A stretch of 64,000 nucleotides of DNA from PFJX01 sp964466195 (GCA_964466195.1 CAYXMQ010000008.1:1-64000), one strand, 5' to 3'; positions 51,406 through 60,843 are shown, counted from the first letter of the stretch. Notes: generated by a model from the sequence alone, not told the origin. Translations and numbers: made by a program.

Positions 51406-52929
51406 GTGGCCGCTGCCGAGTTTGAAGTTCCCACGCTGACGGAATTCACCGCCGTCCCAAGAATCAAGGAAGGGGCGACGGCGCATGTGAAAACATTCCA
51501 GGCTGCCGAAGCCAGCCAAGCATTTTTGGGTTACCCCTTTGAATTGACTGAGGACTGGAAAGAACGCGCCATTGATAAAATGGGCGATCTTTTGGGTAAG
51601 TATCGTAGCCTGCGGGTGTTTATGGATGCGTGCGTGCACTGCGGTGCCTGCACTGATAAATGTCATTATTTTCTGGGTACGGCTGACCCAAAAAATATGC
51701 CGGTCGCCCGCCAGGATTTAATGCGCAAGATCTACCGCCGTTATTTCACCTTGCCTGGCAAGGTGGTGCCATGGTTGGTGGGCGCTGAAGACCTGACTAA
51801 AGATACCCTCAACGACTGGTTTACCTACTACCATCAATGTTCCGAGTGTCGCCGCTGTTCCGTTTATTGCCCCTATGGCATCGACACAGCGGAAGTCACG
51901 ATGGCAGGCCGTGAGATTCTTAATCATGTCGGCATAGGCCAGAAATATTCCAGCGAGATTCTTACCAAAGTACAGAAGATCGGCAATAACCTGGGTTTGC
52001 CGGGTCCTGCTTTGGAAGATACGTTGCTTGGCCTTGAAGAGGATATTGAAGCCGATATTGGTGTTCCAGTGAAAATTCCTCTTGATCAGGAGGGTGCGGA
52101 GATATTGTTGATTACCCCTTCCGCGGACTTTTTCTCGGAACCTCACGTTGAATCTTTGATCGGGTATGCCAAAGTTTTTCATGCTGCTGGGGTATCTTGG
52201 ACATTATCCAGCAAGGCTTCGGAAGCCGGAAATTTCGGGCTGTTTAATGGCAATTACGAAACCATGCGCACTATTGCCATGCGGATTCGGGATGCGGCTT
52301 TGGAATTGGGATGTAAGAGAATTATTGTCGGTGAATGTGGTCACGCATGGCGAGTGGCCTATAGTTTCTGGAATACCTTGACCGGTATCGGCTATGGTGG
52401 TGATGACCCATTTTCCAAAAAACTGCAACAGCAGCTCGATAATCGTTATCCACAACCGCAGCATATTTGTGAATACACTTGGGACCTGATTGAAAAAGGC
52501 GTTTTGAAATTCGATAAGTCATTGAATGACGACCGAACGATTACTTTCCATGACTCCTGCAACGTAGCGCGTGGATCACGTATGGGCAATGAGCCTGGCG
52601 GGCAGTTTGTGATTCCACGGAATATCATCAAAGCGGTGGCTAATAATTATCACGATATGTCAGCAGATACGATAGGCGAGGTGACTTTCTGTTGTGGCGG
52701 CGGTGGCGGTGTTCTCACTGATGATTTGATTGAAGTGCGTGTGAGGGGTGCTTTGCCACGAATGAATGCATATAACAACGTGGTACAGGGTCAGGGTGTA
52801 AATTTCCTGGCTTTGATTTGCGCAATCTGCAAGGCTCAATTTACAAAAGTCTTGCCATATTACGGATTTGATCGTGGTCAGGTCGGTGGCGTGCATCAGC
52901 TCGTCAGTACGGCCATCAAGCTGGATTGA
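51406..52929 (+). CDS. dsrK: DsrK catalytic iron-sulfur subunit (HdrD-like)
   Basis: Cytoplasmic subunit of DsrMKJOP related to heterodisulfide reductase HdrD; it handles the DsrC disulfide/trisulfide. The 507-residue product has two ferredoxin motifs (CVHCGACTDKCH and CSECRRCSVYCPYG) and the CCG-domain signature CCGGGGG near the C-terminus. The start is a GTG with AAGGAGCC upstream. Its DNA is more AT-rich than the non-dsr flanking genes. Confidence 0.95.
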   Translation: MAAAEFEVPTLTEFTAVPRIKEGATAHVKTFQAAEASQAFLGYPFELTEDWKERAIDKMGDLLGKYRSLRVFMDACVHCGACTDKCHYFLGTADPKNMPVARQDLMRKIYRRYFTLPGKVVPWLVGAEDLTKDTLNDWFTYYHQCSECRRCSVYCPYGIDTAEVTMAGREILNHVGIGQKYSSEILTKVQKIGNNLGLPGPALEDTLLGLEEDIEADIGVPVKIPLDQEGAEILLITPSADFFSEPHVESLIGYAKVFHAAGVSWTLSSKASEAGNFGLFNGNYETMRTIAMRIRDAALELGCKRIIVGECGHAWRVAYSFWNTLTGIGYGGDDPFSKKLQQQLDNRYPQPQHICEYTWDLIEKGVLKFDKSLNDDRTITFHDSCNVARGSRMGNEPGGQFVIPRNIIKAVANNYHDMSADTIGEVTFCCGGGGGVLTDDLIEVRVRGALPRMNAYNNVVQGQGVNFLALICAICKAQFTKVLPYYGFDRGQVGGVHQLVSTAIKLD

Positions 52930-53022
52930 TTTTTGGATACTGAGCGGCACGGTGCGCCGTGCCAGTGAATTTTGGCGTAATTAGACGATGCGCCGCGTGC
53001 AATTGACGATAGGAGAGCGAAG

Positions 53023-54984
53023 ATGGCTGTCACTTCCAAAGATGTAAAGAAAACTGAAGGTATTTCTTGGCGCCGTTACAAGGATGGTGAAACGACAAAA
53101 AACTATCGTCGTTCGCAGGAATTGATCTTTCAGGCCAGCTGGACCCATAAGTGCCCGGAATATGTGCTATCTACGCCCCCTTGCCAGGGTTCCTGTCCCG
53201 CCGGTGAAGATATTCGCGGCTATTTGAATATCGTCCGTGGCATCGAGAAGCCGCCTGTAGGCATGACTTGGCAGGAGTTTGCATTCCGCCGTATTACCGA
53301 TGCCAACCCGTTTCCTGCTGTTATGGGTCGGGTTTGCCCGGCGCCTTGCGAATCGGGCTGTAATCGAAATCAGGTCGAGGATTTCGTTGGCATCAACTCG
53401 GTAGAGCACTTTGTCGGTAATTGGGGCCTCAATAACAATATGAAGTTTGACGCCGTCAGCGTCGCCCCTTCAGGCAAGAAAGTCGCCATCATCGGCGGCG
53501 GTCCCGCTGGCTTGGCAGCCGCCTATCAATTGGCCAAGAAGGGTCATGCCTGCACCATCTTTGACGACCATGCCGAACTTGGCGGCATGATGCGCTATGG
53601 CATTCCTGGCTTCCGTACCCCGCGCAATGTGCTGGATGGCGAAATTCAGCGCATTCTGGATCTGGGTGTCGAAGCGCGTCTGAATTGTCGCATTGGCACT
53701 GATGTGACGATGGAACAAATCGAGAAGGATTTCGATGCTGTTTTTATGGGTCTTGGAGCCCAGTCCGGCCGTGCACTGCCGGTTCCCGGTGCGGAAGCTC
53801 CCAACTGCGTGACCGCGATGTCTTTCCTGCGTGCGTTCAATGAAGGACGCCTGCAGCATGTGGGCAGCAAGGTCGTGGTTATCGGCGGTGGTGATACCTC
53901 GATCGACGTTGCAACTGTCGCCCGTCGGCTCGGCAAGATCACCAATATCACCGACAAGGACTTGCCGGAGCATGTCCTGGCTGGACATACCGCACATGAT
54001 GTCAGTTCCATCGCAGCGCGCCAAGGGGCGGAAGTGGTGCTGGTTTCGCGTGCGACCATCGATAAAATGGCCGCAAACAAAACCGAAATTGAACATGCGC
54101 AAACCGAGGGTATCGAAATTATTGGTGGCGTGACTCCGGTTGCTGTTGTCGTGGGCGCAGATGGCCGCGCTACGGCCTTGCGTGTTGCCGACTTCGTCAT
54201 GGAAGGCAATAACACCAAGATCATCGAAGGCACGGAACGTGATCTGCCTGCAGATCTGGTTGTTTCAGCCATTGGTCAAGCCGTCGATTTCAGCGGACTA
54301 GAAAGCTTCAACAACAACAACGGCTTGATGAAGGCTGACAAAAATTACCGCTTCCCTGGCAAGCCCCATGTTTTTGTAGGTGGTGACGTTCTGCGTCCGC
54401 ATTTGTTGACCACGGCGATCGGCCATGCCCGTATAGCCGCCGACGGTATCGATGCGTTCCTGAAGAATGAGGAATTGGACAAGCGCCCGAAGGTTGATGT
54501 GCATCATTGGGACATGGTTCGCAAATGGGTTGAGACCGGCCATGAATACACAGAGATTCACGGTCAAGAGTGGGGCACGTCCGCCAAGAAAGGCTTGTTG
54601 CATAACTTCGAGGATCGCTCGCAGCGCTATGTGATTCCTTCGACCGAGCTTTTCCTTGGCCACTTTATGAATACCCCGCGTCTGCAGCGTCATATTGTCC
54701 ATTTGGACAAGGAGACTGCTCTGGGCAACTTTGATGATCGCCTTGGACAGTTGGACGAGAAGGAAGTCGTGGCCGAAGCCAAGCGCTGCATGTCGTGCGG
54801 TTTGTGCTTCGAGTGCGACAACTGCATCATTTATTGTCCGCAGACTGCCGTGTTCAAGGTCAAGAAGAAAGATGATCCGACTACCGGTCGTTATGTTGAT
54901 ACCGACTATGGCAAATGTATCGGTTGCCATATTTGCGCTGACGTGTGCCCGACCGGCTACATCGTCATGGGTATGGGCGAGTAA
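53023..54984 (+). CDS. dsrL: NAD(P)H:acceptor oxidoreductase DsrL
   Basis: Cytoplasmic iron-sulfur flavoprotein that links the DsrAB reaction to pyridine nucleotide. The 653-residue protein has N-terminal cysteine clusters (CPEYVLSTPPCQGSCPAG and CPAPCESGC), an FAD fold (IIGGGPAGLAAAYQL, about 153-167), an NAD(P) fold (VIGGGDTSIDVA, about 284-295) and a C-terminal ferredoxin domain (CMSCGLCFECDNC and CIGCHICADVCP). Its place between dsrK and dsrJ is typical of oxidative dsr loci. Confidence 0.96.
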   Translation: MAVTSKDVKKTEGISWRRYKDGETTKNYRRSQELIFQASWTHKCPEYVLSTPPCQGSCPAGEDIRGYLNIVRGIEKPPVGMTWQEFAFRRITDANPFPAVMGRVCPAPCESGCNRNQVEDFVGINSVEHFVGNWGLNNNMKFDAVSVAPSGKKVAIIGGGPAGLAAAYQLAKKGHACTIFDDHAELGGMMRYGIPGFRTPRNVLDGEIQRILDLGVEARLNCRIGTDVTMEQIEKDFDAVFMGLGAQSGRALPVPGAEAPNCVTAMSFLRAFNEGRLQHVGSKVVVIGGGDTSIDVATVARRLGKITNITDKDLPEHVLAGHTAHDVSSIAARQGAEVVLVSRATIDKMAANKTEIEHAQTEGIEIIGGVTPVAVVVGADGRATALRVADFVMEGNNTKIIEGTERDLPADLVVSAIGQAVDFSGLESFNNNNGLMKADKNYRFPGKPHVFVGGDVLRPHLLTTAIGHARIAADGIDAFLKNEELDKRPKVDVHHWDMVRKWVETGHEYTEIHGQEWGTSAKKGLLHNFEDRSQRYVIPSTELFLGHFMNTPRLQRHIVHLDKETALGNFDDRLGQLDEKEVVAEAKRCMSCGLCFECDNCIIYCPQTAVFKVKKKDDPTTGRYVDTDYGKCIGCHICADVCPTGYIVMGMGE

Positions 54985-55001
54985 ATAAAAGGATGAACGG
55001 C

Positions 55002-55475
55002 ATGGCGAGACTAGCCAATTGGCTGCGCCTCGCCGCCTTGATTGTCACCACGGCCTTTTCAGCCGCTGTGTCAGTCCCGGCGGTGGCGGGTGTGGATCTG
55101 CCCAAGATTGAAAAGGGCAAAGGTGAGAAATGTGTAGAAGAGACACAGTTCATGCGCCGCAATCATATGGATCTGCTTAAGCATCAACGTGACGACACGA
55201 TGCGTAAGGGCATTCGCACTACCAAGCACAGTCTCAAACAGTGTGTTGAATGCCATGCCAGCGAGAAAAGTGGAAGTGTCGCAGCCAGCAAGGAAGACTT
55301 TTGTTCCGCTTGTCACAGTTATGCCAGCGTAAAGCTTGATTGTTGGGATTGCCATGCCACCAAACCGTCTGTGAAACCGGTAAAACAGGTTGCGAATGAC
55401 CCATCCACGGCGGCGAAACTGACGCTTACCTCATCGCCGCTGATGGCTTCCGGCATGAATGGGAGTGGCAAATGA
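55002..55475 (+). CDS. dsrJ: DsrJ triheme cytochrome c
   Basis: Periplasmic triheme subunit of DsrMKJOP. The 157-residue product has a signal/anchor segment (about 8-27) and three CXXCH motifs (CVECH, CSACH, CWDCH). The conserved cysteine upstream of the hemes (KCVEETQFMRRNHM) is the position reported as an unusual heme ligand in A. vinosum DsrJ. ATG 55002 with AAAGGA at suitable spacing is preferred; ATG 54993 is possible. It overlaps dsrO (ATGA). Confidence 0.93.
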   Translation: MARLANWLRLAALIVTTAFSAAVSVPAVAGVDLPKIEKGKGEKCVEETQFMRRNHMDLLKHQRDDTMRKGIRTTKHSLKQCVECHASEKSGSVAASKEDFCSACHSYASVKLDCWDCHATKPSVKPVKQVANDPSTAAKLTLTSSPLMASGMNGSGK

Positions 55476-56215
55476 ATCAATCCACGGAAACGAAAATGGA
55501 AGATCGCCGCGACTTCTTGAAAGCCGGTGCAATCGTCGCTGGCGCTACGATTGCGCCGGGTGTCTTGTTTTATGGCGTAGCCCATAGCCGAGCTCCGGAA
55601 GAAGGTGCATCCAGCAACGTTCGTTGGGGCATGTTGATAGACAGCGCCAAATGCGGCGATGGCTGTAACGACTGCGTAACGGCGTGTAATAGCGAGAATG
55701 GCCTTTCCGGAGAAACGGGGCCGCAAGATACCCAATACATCCGGAAATTGGACATAAAAGACCTGCGCAATGGCCGCGTACATAGCCTGCCGATGCTATG
55801 CCAGCACTGCGAAAACCCGCCTTGTGTCGATGTTTGTCCGACTGGCGCATCGATGAAGCGCGCGGATGGAATCGTTTTGGTCGATCGGCATATCTGCATT
55901 GGCTGCCGTTATTGCATGATGGCTTGTCCGTACAAAGCGCGTTCTTTCGTGCATGAGCCGCTTACCGATCAGAATCCCGAGGTGCCTCGCGGCAAGGGGT
56001 GTGTCGAGTCATGCACGTTCTGTGTGCAACGGGTGGACCGTGACGAAAATCCGGCATGCGTCGACGCTTGCAATGCAAACGAACACTACGCCATGGTCTT
56101 TGGTGATCTGAGAGATCCACAAAGCGCAATTTCTCAGGCATTGAAATCGCACGCTACCACCGAAGTGCGCGCCGATCTTGGCCTTAATACTGGCGTTCGT
56201 TATCAGGGGATTTAG
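55472..56215 (+). CDS. dsrO: DsrO periplasmic ferredoxin
   Basis: Tat-exported iron-sulfur subunit of DsrMKJOP connecting DsrJ with DsrP. The 247-residue product has a twin-arginine motif (DRRDFLKAG, residues about 11-19) and four ferredoxin-type cysteine groups, including CGDGCNDCVTAC, CQHCENPPC and CIGCRYCMMACPY. Start overlaps the dsrJ stop. Confidence 0.95.
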   Translation: MNQSTETKMEDRRDFLKAGAIVAGATIAPGVLFYGVAHSRAPEEGASSNVRWGMLIDSAKCGDGCNDCVTACNSENGLSGETGPQDTQYIRKLDIKDLRNGRVHSLPMLCQHCENPPCVDVCPTGASMKRADGIVLVDRHICIGCRYCMMACPYKARSFVHEPLTDQNPEVPRGKGCVESCTFCVQRVDRDENPACVDACNANEHYAMVFGDLRDPQSAISQALKSHATTEVRADLGLNTGVRYQGI

Positions 56216-56218
56216 AAC

Positions 56219-57424
56219 ATGGCGAACGAAAACTGTCTGAATAAAGAAGAATGCCGGCCCGAGCAGTTCTGGGCTTTGCTCGCCTTGGGCGGCTTGGTTG
56301 TCTTAGGTGCTTTGTATGCGTTTTTTACACTTGAGCATCATGGTCATGTCCTGACGGGCATGAACAACCAGATTGTCTGGGGCTTGCCGCATGTCTTTGC
56401 CGTATTCCTGATCGTTGCCGCTTCGGGTGTGCTCAACGTTGCGTCGATCGGATCGGTCTTCGGCAAGAAGGTATACAAGGCTAGGGCGCCGCTATCCGGC
56501 ATGCTTGCACTTTCCATGCTGGCCGGCGGTCTGGCCGTTCTTGTTCTTGATCTTGGCCGTCCCGACCGAATTATCGTCGCGATGACGTATTACAACTTCA
56601 AGTCCATCTTTGCGTGGAACATGATCTTCTACAACGGCTTTTTTGCCATTGTCGGGCTGTACCTGATTACCATGATGGATCGGAAGCTGAACGTGTATTC
56701 GAAACCGATTGGCTTCATTGCGTTCTTCTGGCGTCTCGCTTTGACGACCGCAACCGGTTCCATCTTCGGATTTCTGGCGGCGCGCGTCGGCTATAACTCG
56801 GCACTGATGGCGCCTATGTTCATCGTGATGTCGTTCGCATACGGTTTGGCGGTTTTCCTGCTGGTGCAAACGGCGATGTATAAATGGAATGGCGTAGCGC
56901 TGGATGAGCGGATTCTGAATCGTATGAAAAATCTGCTCGCCATCTTTATCGCCGCATCGCTGTATTTCACTGTGGTGTTTCATCTGACCAATCTTTACTT
57001 TGCCAAGCAGTGGGCGTTCGAGCGGTTCCTTCTGCTTGATGGCGGCGTCTACACCACGCTGTTCTGGCTGGGTCAGGTCGTCATCGGCGGCATTTTGCCG
57101 TTGGCCTTGCTGTTCAGCCCGGGGGCGCGTAATTCCACCGGCATGGTGCTCCTGGCTTCATTGCTGGTCATTCTGGGGGGATTCGCGCAGATGTTCGTGA
57201 CCATCGTGGGCGGACAAGCATTCCCGTTGGTGATGTTCCCGGGCTACGCAGAAAGCAGCGCCTTTTACGACGGCGTGGTGCATGCCTACAACCCGTCCGG
57301 TTGGGAGTTCCTTCTTGGCATGGGCGGCATAGGCATAGCCTTTGTGCTGACCGTTGCTGCCGTGCGTGCCTTCAAGTTCCTGCCCCAGGATGACTTAAAG
57401 GCGTTGGAAAGCGCAGACGATTGA
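56219..57424 (+). CDS. dsrP: DsrP NrfD-like membrane subunit
   Basis: Integral membrane subunit of DsrMKJOP in the NrfD/PsrC family, interacting with the quinone pool. The 401-residue protein has about nine to ten helices. It lies three bases after dsrO. A strong terminator follows, so it ends the main dsr transcript. Confidence 0.95.
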   Translation: MANENCLNKEECRPEQFWALLALGGLVVLGALYAFFTLEHHGHVLTGMNNQIVWGLPHVFAVFLIVAASGVLNVASIGSVFGKKVYKARAPLSGMLALSMLAGGLAVLVLDLGRPDRIIVAMTYYNFKSIFAWNMIFYNGFFAIVGLYLITMMDRKLNVYSKPIGFIAFFWRLALTTATGSIFGFLAARVGYNSALMAPMFIVMSFAYGLAVFLLVQTAMYKWNGVALDERILNRMKNLLAIFIAASLYFTVVFHLTNLYFAKQWAFERFLLLDGGVYTTLFWLGQVVIGGILPLALLFSPGARNSTGMVLLASLLVILGGFAQMFVTIVGGQAFPLVMFPGYAESSAFYDGVVHAYNPSGWEFLLGMGGIGIAFVLTVAAVRAFKFLPQDDLKALESADD

Positions 57425-57439
57425 AACAACGTTGATTAA

Positions 57440-57480
57440 GAAAACAAAAAGCCGACTGTTTTTGTCGGCTTTTTGTTTTC
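57440..57480 (+). terminator. Rho-independent terminator after dsrP
   Basis: Perfect 17-bp stem (57440-57456 with 57464-57480), 7-base loop, A-tract before and T-tract after the GCCGAC core. It ends the dsrA-dsrP operon and separates dsrN. Confidence 0.92.
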
Positions 57481-57499
57481 TCGCGGATAAAATCCAGGC

Positions 57500-58882
57500 A
57501 TGTCGTATCTCTACCTCTCTGCAGCGCATAAATCGTCCGGCAAGACCACGATTACGTTGGGCTTATGCCGCGCGTTGCATGCTCGTGGCCTGAAGGTTCA
57601 GGCGTTCAAGAAAGGTCCGGACTACATCGACCCGATTTGGCATGGACAAGCCAGTCTGCAGCCGAGTTACAACCTCGATTTCCATATGATGGAACCGGGT
57701 GAAATCCTTGATCTGTTCACGCGCCATGCGCAACGTGCTGACATCAGCTTGATCGAAGGCAACAAGGGCCTTTATGACGGCATGGATGTCGAAGGCAGCA
57801 ACAGCAATGCAGCGCTGGCGAAGTTGTTGGGCGCGCCTGTCGTCCTGGTGCTGGACAGTGTTGGCATGACACGAGGCATCGCCCCGCTATTGCTCGGCTA
57901 TCAGGCGTTCGATTCTGCGGTCAATATCGTCGGCGTCATTCTCAACAAGGTTGGCGGCCCGCGGCATGAGGAAAAACTGCGTGCCGTCATCGAGCGCTAT
58001 ACCGATGTCAAAGTCCTCGGCGCAGTCAGGATGGATGCGGATTTGTCCATAGTCGAGCGCCATCTGGGCCTGATGCCGGGCAATGAATCCGATCAAGCCG
58101 AAGCGCGTATCGAGGCGATCGCCGGTCACATCAAGTCGCAGGTCGACCTGGACGCGGTAGTGGCGGCCGCCGCGCAAGCCAGTCAACCTGCAATGCCGCG
58201 ATTGGCAACTGGTCCCGGTTTGCACGCAAGCGGCCTCCGCTTGGCATATGCGCACGACAAAGCATTCGGATTTTATTACCAGGAAGATCTCGAAACCTTG
58301 CGCTCAGCCGGCGTGGAATTGTGTCCGCTCAACACCTTGGCGGATCCGGCGTTGCCGGAAGTCGATGGTTTGATCATCGGCGGAGGTTTTCCAGAAATGT
58401 TTATTGCCGACCTTGCGGCCAACACGGCCTTGCGTAGCGCAATTCGCCGCGGCGTCGACGCCGGTTTGCCGGTCTATGCGGAATGTGGCGGCCTGATGTA
58501 TTTATCCCGCTCGTTACGCTGGAATGACCAGATTGGCGACATGGTCGGCGTGATTCCCGGCGATGTGGTCATGGGATCTCGTCCGGTCGGTCGCGGCTAT
58601 GCGACCTTGGCCGAAACGGGTGACGGACCCTGGCCTACACAGGCTGATTCCTTGCCGGCACATGAATTTCACTATTCGCACTTGGAAAACCTGGAACCCG
58701 GTCTTACTTACGCTTACCGGGTATTGCGCGGACAAGGCATAGACGGCCAGTCTGACGGCTATGTCTATCGCAATCTCTTGGCTTCTTACTGTCATCGGCG
58801 TGGTAGCGGTAAGCATGGATGGATCGCGCCGTTTTTGAGCAAGGCCCGTGCCTACCGGGCGCAACGCATTACCACCGCCTGA
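57500..58882 (+). CDS. dsrN: DsrN siroheme amidase (cobyrinate a,c-diamide synthase family)
   Basis: Glutamine-dependent amidase that converts siroheme to siroamide, the prosthetic group of DsrAB, in sulfur oxidisers; paralogue of CobB/CbiA. The 460-residue protein has an N-terminal ATP-binding P-loop (SAAHKSSGKTTIT) and a C-terminal glutamine amidotransferase domain with catalytic Cys in VYAECGGLMYL. It has no clear ribosome site, and a TAAAAT hexamer (57488-57493) lies just upstream, which would give a very short leader. It is separated from dsrP by a terminator but is followed by dsrR and cysG. Confidence 0.93.
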   Translation: MSYLYLSAAHKSSGKTTITLGLCRALHARGLKVQAFKKGPDYIDPIWHGQASLQPSYNLDFHMMEPGEILDLFTRHAQRADISLIEGNKGLYDGMDVEGSNSNAALAKLLGAPVVLVLDSVGMTRGIAPLLLGYQAFDSAVNIVGVILNKVGGPRHEEKLRAVIERYTDVKVLGAVRMDADLSIVERHLGLMPGNESDQAEARIEAIAGHIKSQVDLDAVVAAAAQASQPAMPRLATGPGLHASGLRLAYAHDKAFGFYYQEDLETLRSAGVELCPLNTLADPALPEVDGLIIGGGFPEMFIADLAANTALRSAIRRGVDAGLPVYAECGGLMYLSRSLRWNDQIGDMVGVIPGDVVMGSRPVGRGYATLAETGDGPWPTQADSLPAHEFHYSHLENLEPGLTYAYRVLRGQGIDGQSDGYVYRNLLASYCHRRGSGKHGWIAPFLSKARAYRAQRITTA

Positions 58883-58940
58883 CCGAGCTGAGAACTTAAC
58901 CACAGGAGCTCTGGCTCCGCTTTTGTAGAGAGGAAGTGAA

Positions 58941-59312
58941 ATGATCAGTCTGACCAAAGAAGCCGCGGAGCAGATCCGCACAGCTGCCGTGCAATCCGGT
59001 GCGGACAACCTGGGTTTGCGCATTGCCGCTCGCGTCAACGATGCCGGCATGCTGGAATTCGGCATGGGTTTCGATGAAGAGCGCAGCAACGACGCCGCGG
59101 TGGATTCCTGGGGGGTGACCTTGCTGATCAACGCCCAGTCCAAGCCCTACTTGGACGATGTGACCATTGATTTCACCGAAGTGAACCCGGGCGAAAGCCG
59201 TTTCGTATTCAGTAAAGCCAGCGCTGGCGGCGGCTGTGGTTCCGGTGGCGGTGGCGGCGGTTGTGGCAGCGGCGGCTGTGGTTCCGGCGGCGGCTGCGGC
59301 AGCGCTAGTTGA
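58941..59312 (+). CDS. dsrR: DsrR, A-type-carrier-like protein with Gly/Cys-rich tail
   Basis: A 123-residue protein of the IscA/ErpA fold (ISLTKEAAEQIRTAAVQSG, LRIAARVNDAGMLEFGMGF). The family cysteines of true iron-sulfur A-type carriers are not at the usual places, as in other DsrR proteins. The last about 30 residues are a Gly/Ser stretch with four cysteines spaced in CGSG repeats. DsrR is reported to aid dsr expression post-transcriptionally in A. vinosum; the tail is unusual and may bind metal or sulfur. GAGGAAGTGAA precedes the ATG. Confidence 0.85.
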   Translation: MISLTKEAAEQIRTAAVQSGADNLGLRIAARVNDAGMLEFGMGFDEERSNDAAVDSWGVTLLINAQSKPYLDDVTIDFTEVNPGESRFVFSKASAGGGCGSGGGGGGCGSGGCGSGGGCGSAS

Positions 59313-59331
59313 TTTGATTGTCTGAGTCATA

Positions 59332-59345
59332 CCCGGCATGCCGGG
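59332..59345. repeat. 14-bp perfect palindrome between dsrR and cysG
   Basis: CCCGGCATGCCGGG, a perfect palindrome without T-tract, in the 88-bp gap between dsrR and cysG. It may be a regulatory site or a weak RNA hairpin. Confidence 0.5.
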
Positions 59346-59400
59346 GGTGATGTAACGCAGGACCTTTATTGCATTTACGCGCGAGTATTGGCTGAGCACT

Positions 59401-60843
59401 ATGGACTACTTACCGATTTTCATGGACCTGCGTGGTCGTAAAGGCTTGGTTGTCGGCGGCGGCGATGCCGCTGCGCGCAAGGCCAGCCTGATGTTGAGCG
59501 CCGGCGCTTGGGTGACGGCTGTTTCGCCGCAGGCGCTGGGCGAAGCATTCAAGGAACTGGCTCATACTGACCGTTTGATTTTTCGTCAGGAGCATTTTTC
59601 ATCTGAGCATCTGGACGGCGTCGATATCGTGTTTGCCGCCAGTGAGGATGCGCAGCTCGACAGCCAGGTTCATGATGCCGCTCGCGCGCGGCATATCCCG
59701 GTCAATGTAGTTGACAGGCCGAAACAGTGCGCTTTCATCATGCCTTCAATCATCGACCGCTCGCCGGTGATGGTGGCCGTCTCCAGCGGCGGCGAGGCGC
59801 CGGTGCTTTCGCGTTTGCTGCGCGCGCGGCTGGAAACACTGATTCCCGCCGCCTATGGCCGCCTGGCCGCCTTGGCGGGACGGTTCAAATTGCGTGTGCG
59901 GGAAAAGATGACCACCACGGAGGCGCGGCGCAAGTTCTGGGAAAAAGCTTTCTTGTCACCCATTTCCGAAATGGTGTTCTCCGGACGCGAGCAGGAAGCT
60001 GAAGCCTCATTGGTCGCGATGCTGGCTGACACGAACAAAGCGCCGGCTACCGGCGAGGTCTATTTGGTCGGCGCCGGCCCGGGCAACCCCGACTTGCTGA
60101 CTTTTCGAGCCTTGCGTCTGATGCAGCAAGCGGATGTCGTAGTCTATGACCGCCTGGTTTCGCCGCCGATACTTGACATGTGCCGACGCGATGCCGACCG
60201 GCTGTATGTCGGAAAAGAGCGCGACAACCATGCCGTTCCGCAGGACGAGATCAACATGGTCCTGGTGCGCCTGGCGAAAGAAGGCAAGCGCGTGCTGCGT
60301 CTCAAGGGCGGCGACCCGTTCATCTTCGGGCGTGGCGGCGAGGAGATTGAGACCCTGCGCGAGCATGGGGTGCCGTTCCAGGTGGTGCCGGCCGTCACCG
60401 CCGCGGCCGGCGTCGCCGCCTATGCCGGTATTCCGTTGACCCACCGCGATCACGCTCAGGCGTTGATTCTGGTCACCGGCCATCTCAAGGACGGTACGAT
60501 GGATCTGGATTGGGACATGCTCTGCCGTCCCGGTCAGACTATCGTGATCTATATGGGCCTGAAGGGCCTGGTCACCTTGTGCGACGAAATGAAGAAGCAC
60601 GGCATGCCCGGCTCAACCCCTGCCGCCATCGTTCAGCAGGGCACCACGCTGAATCAGAAAGTGGTCACCGGCACGCTCGATACCTTGCCGGCGCAGGCCG
60701 CGCAAGCGGAGTTGAAACCGCCGACCCTGATCATCGTCGGCAGCGTGGTCAGTCTGCATGCCAAGTTGAACTGGTTCCACCCGGAGCCGGCGGCGGACGA
60801 CCATTGGCATACTCCGCTGGATAAGCCCGCCAGCCTGGAGTAG
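59401..60843 (+). CDS. cysG: Siroheme synthase CysG
   Basis: Makes siroheme from uroporphyrinogen III. The 480-residue product fuses an N-terminal precorrin-2 dehydrogenase/ferrochelatase (NAD fold VVGGGDAAARKA) with a C-terminal uroporphyrinogen III methyltransferase (YLVGAGPGNPDLLT, RLKGGDPFIFGRGGEE). Location after dsrN and dsrR means the siroheme supply and its amidation are encoded side by side. It ends 27 bp before the convergent gmk. Confidence 0.95.
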   Translation: MDYLPIFMDLRGRKGLVVGGGDAAARKASLMLSAGAWVTAVSPQALGEAFKELAHTDRLIFRQEHFSSEHLDGVDIVFAASEDAQLDSQVHDAARARHIPVNVVDRPKQCAFIMPSIIDRSPVMVAVSSGGEAPVLSRLLRARLETLIPAAYGRLAALAGRFKLRVREKMTTTEARRKFWEKAFLSPISEMVFSGREQEAEASLVAMLADTNKAPATGEVYLVGAGPGNPDLLTFRALRLMQQADVVVYDRLVSPPILDMCRRDADRLYVGKERDNHAVPQDEINMVLVRLAKEGKRVLRLKGGDPFIFGRGGEEIETLREHGVPFQVVPAVTAAAGVAAYAGIPLTHRDHAQALILVTGHLKDGTMDLDWDMLCRPGQTIVIYMGLKGLVTLCDEMKKHGMPGSTPAAIVQQGTTLNQKVVTGTLDTLPAQAAQAELKPPTLIIVGSVVSLHAKLNWFHPEPAADDHWHTPLDKPASLE

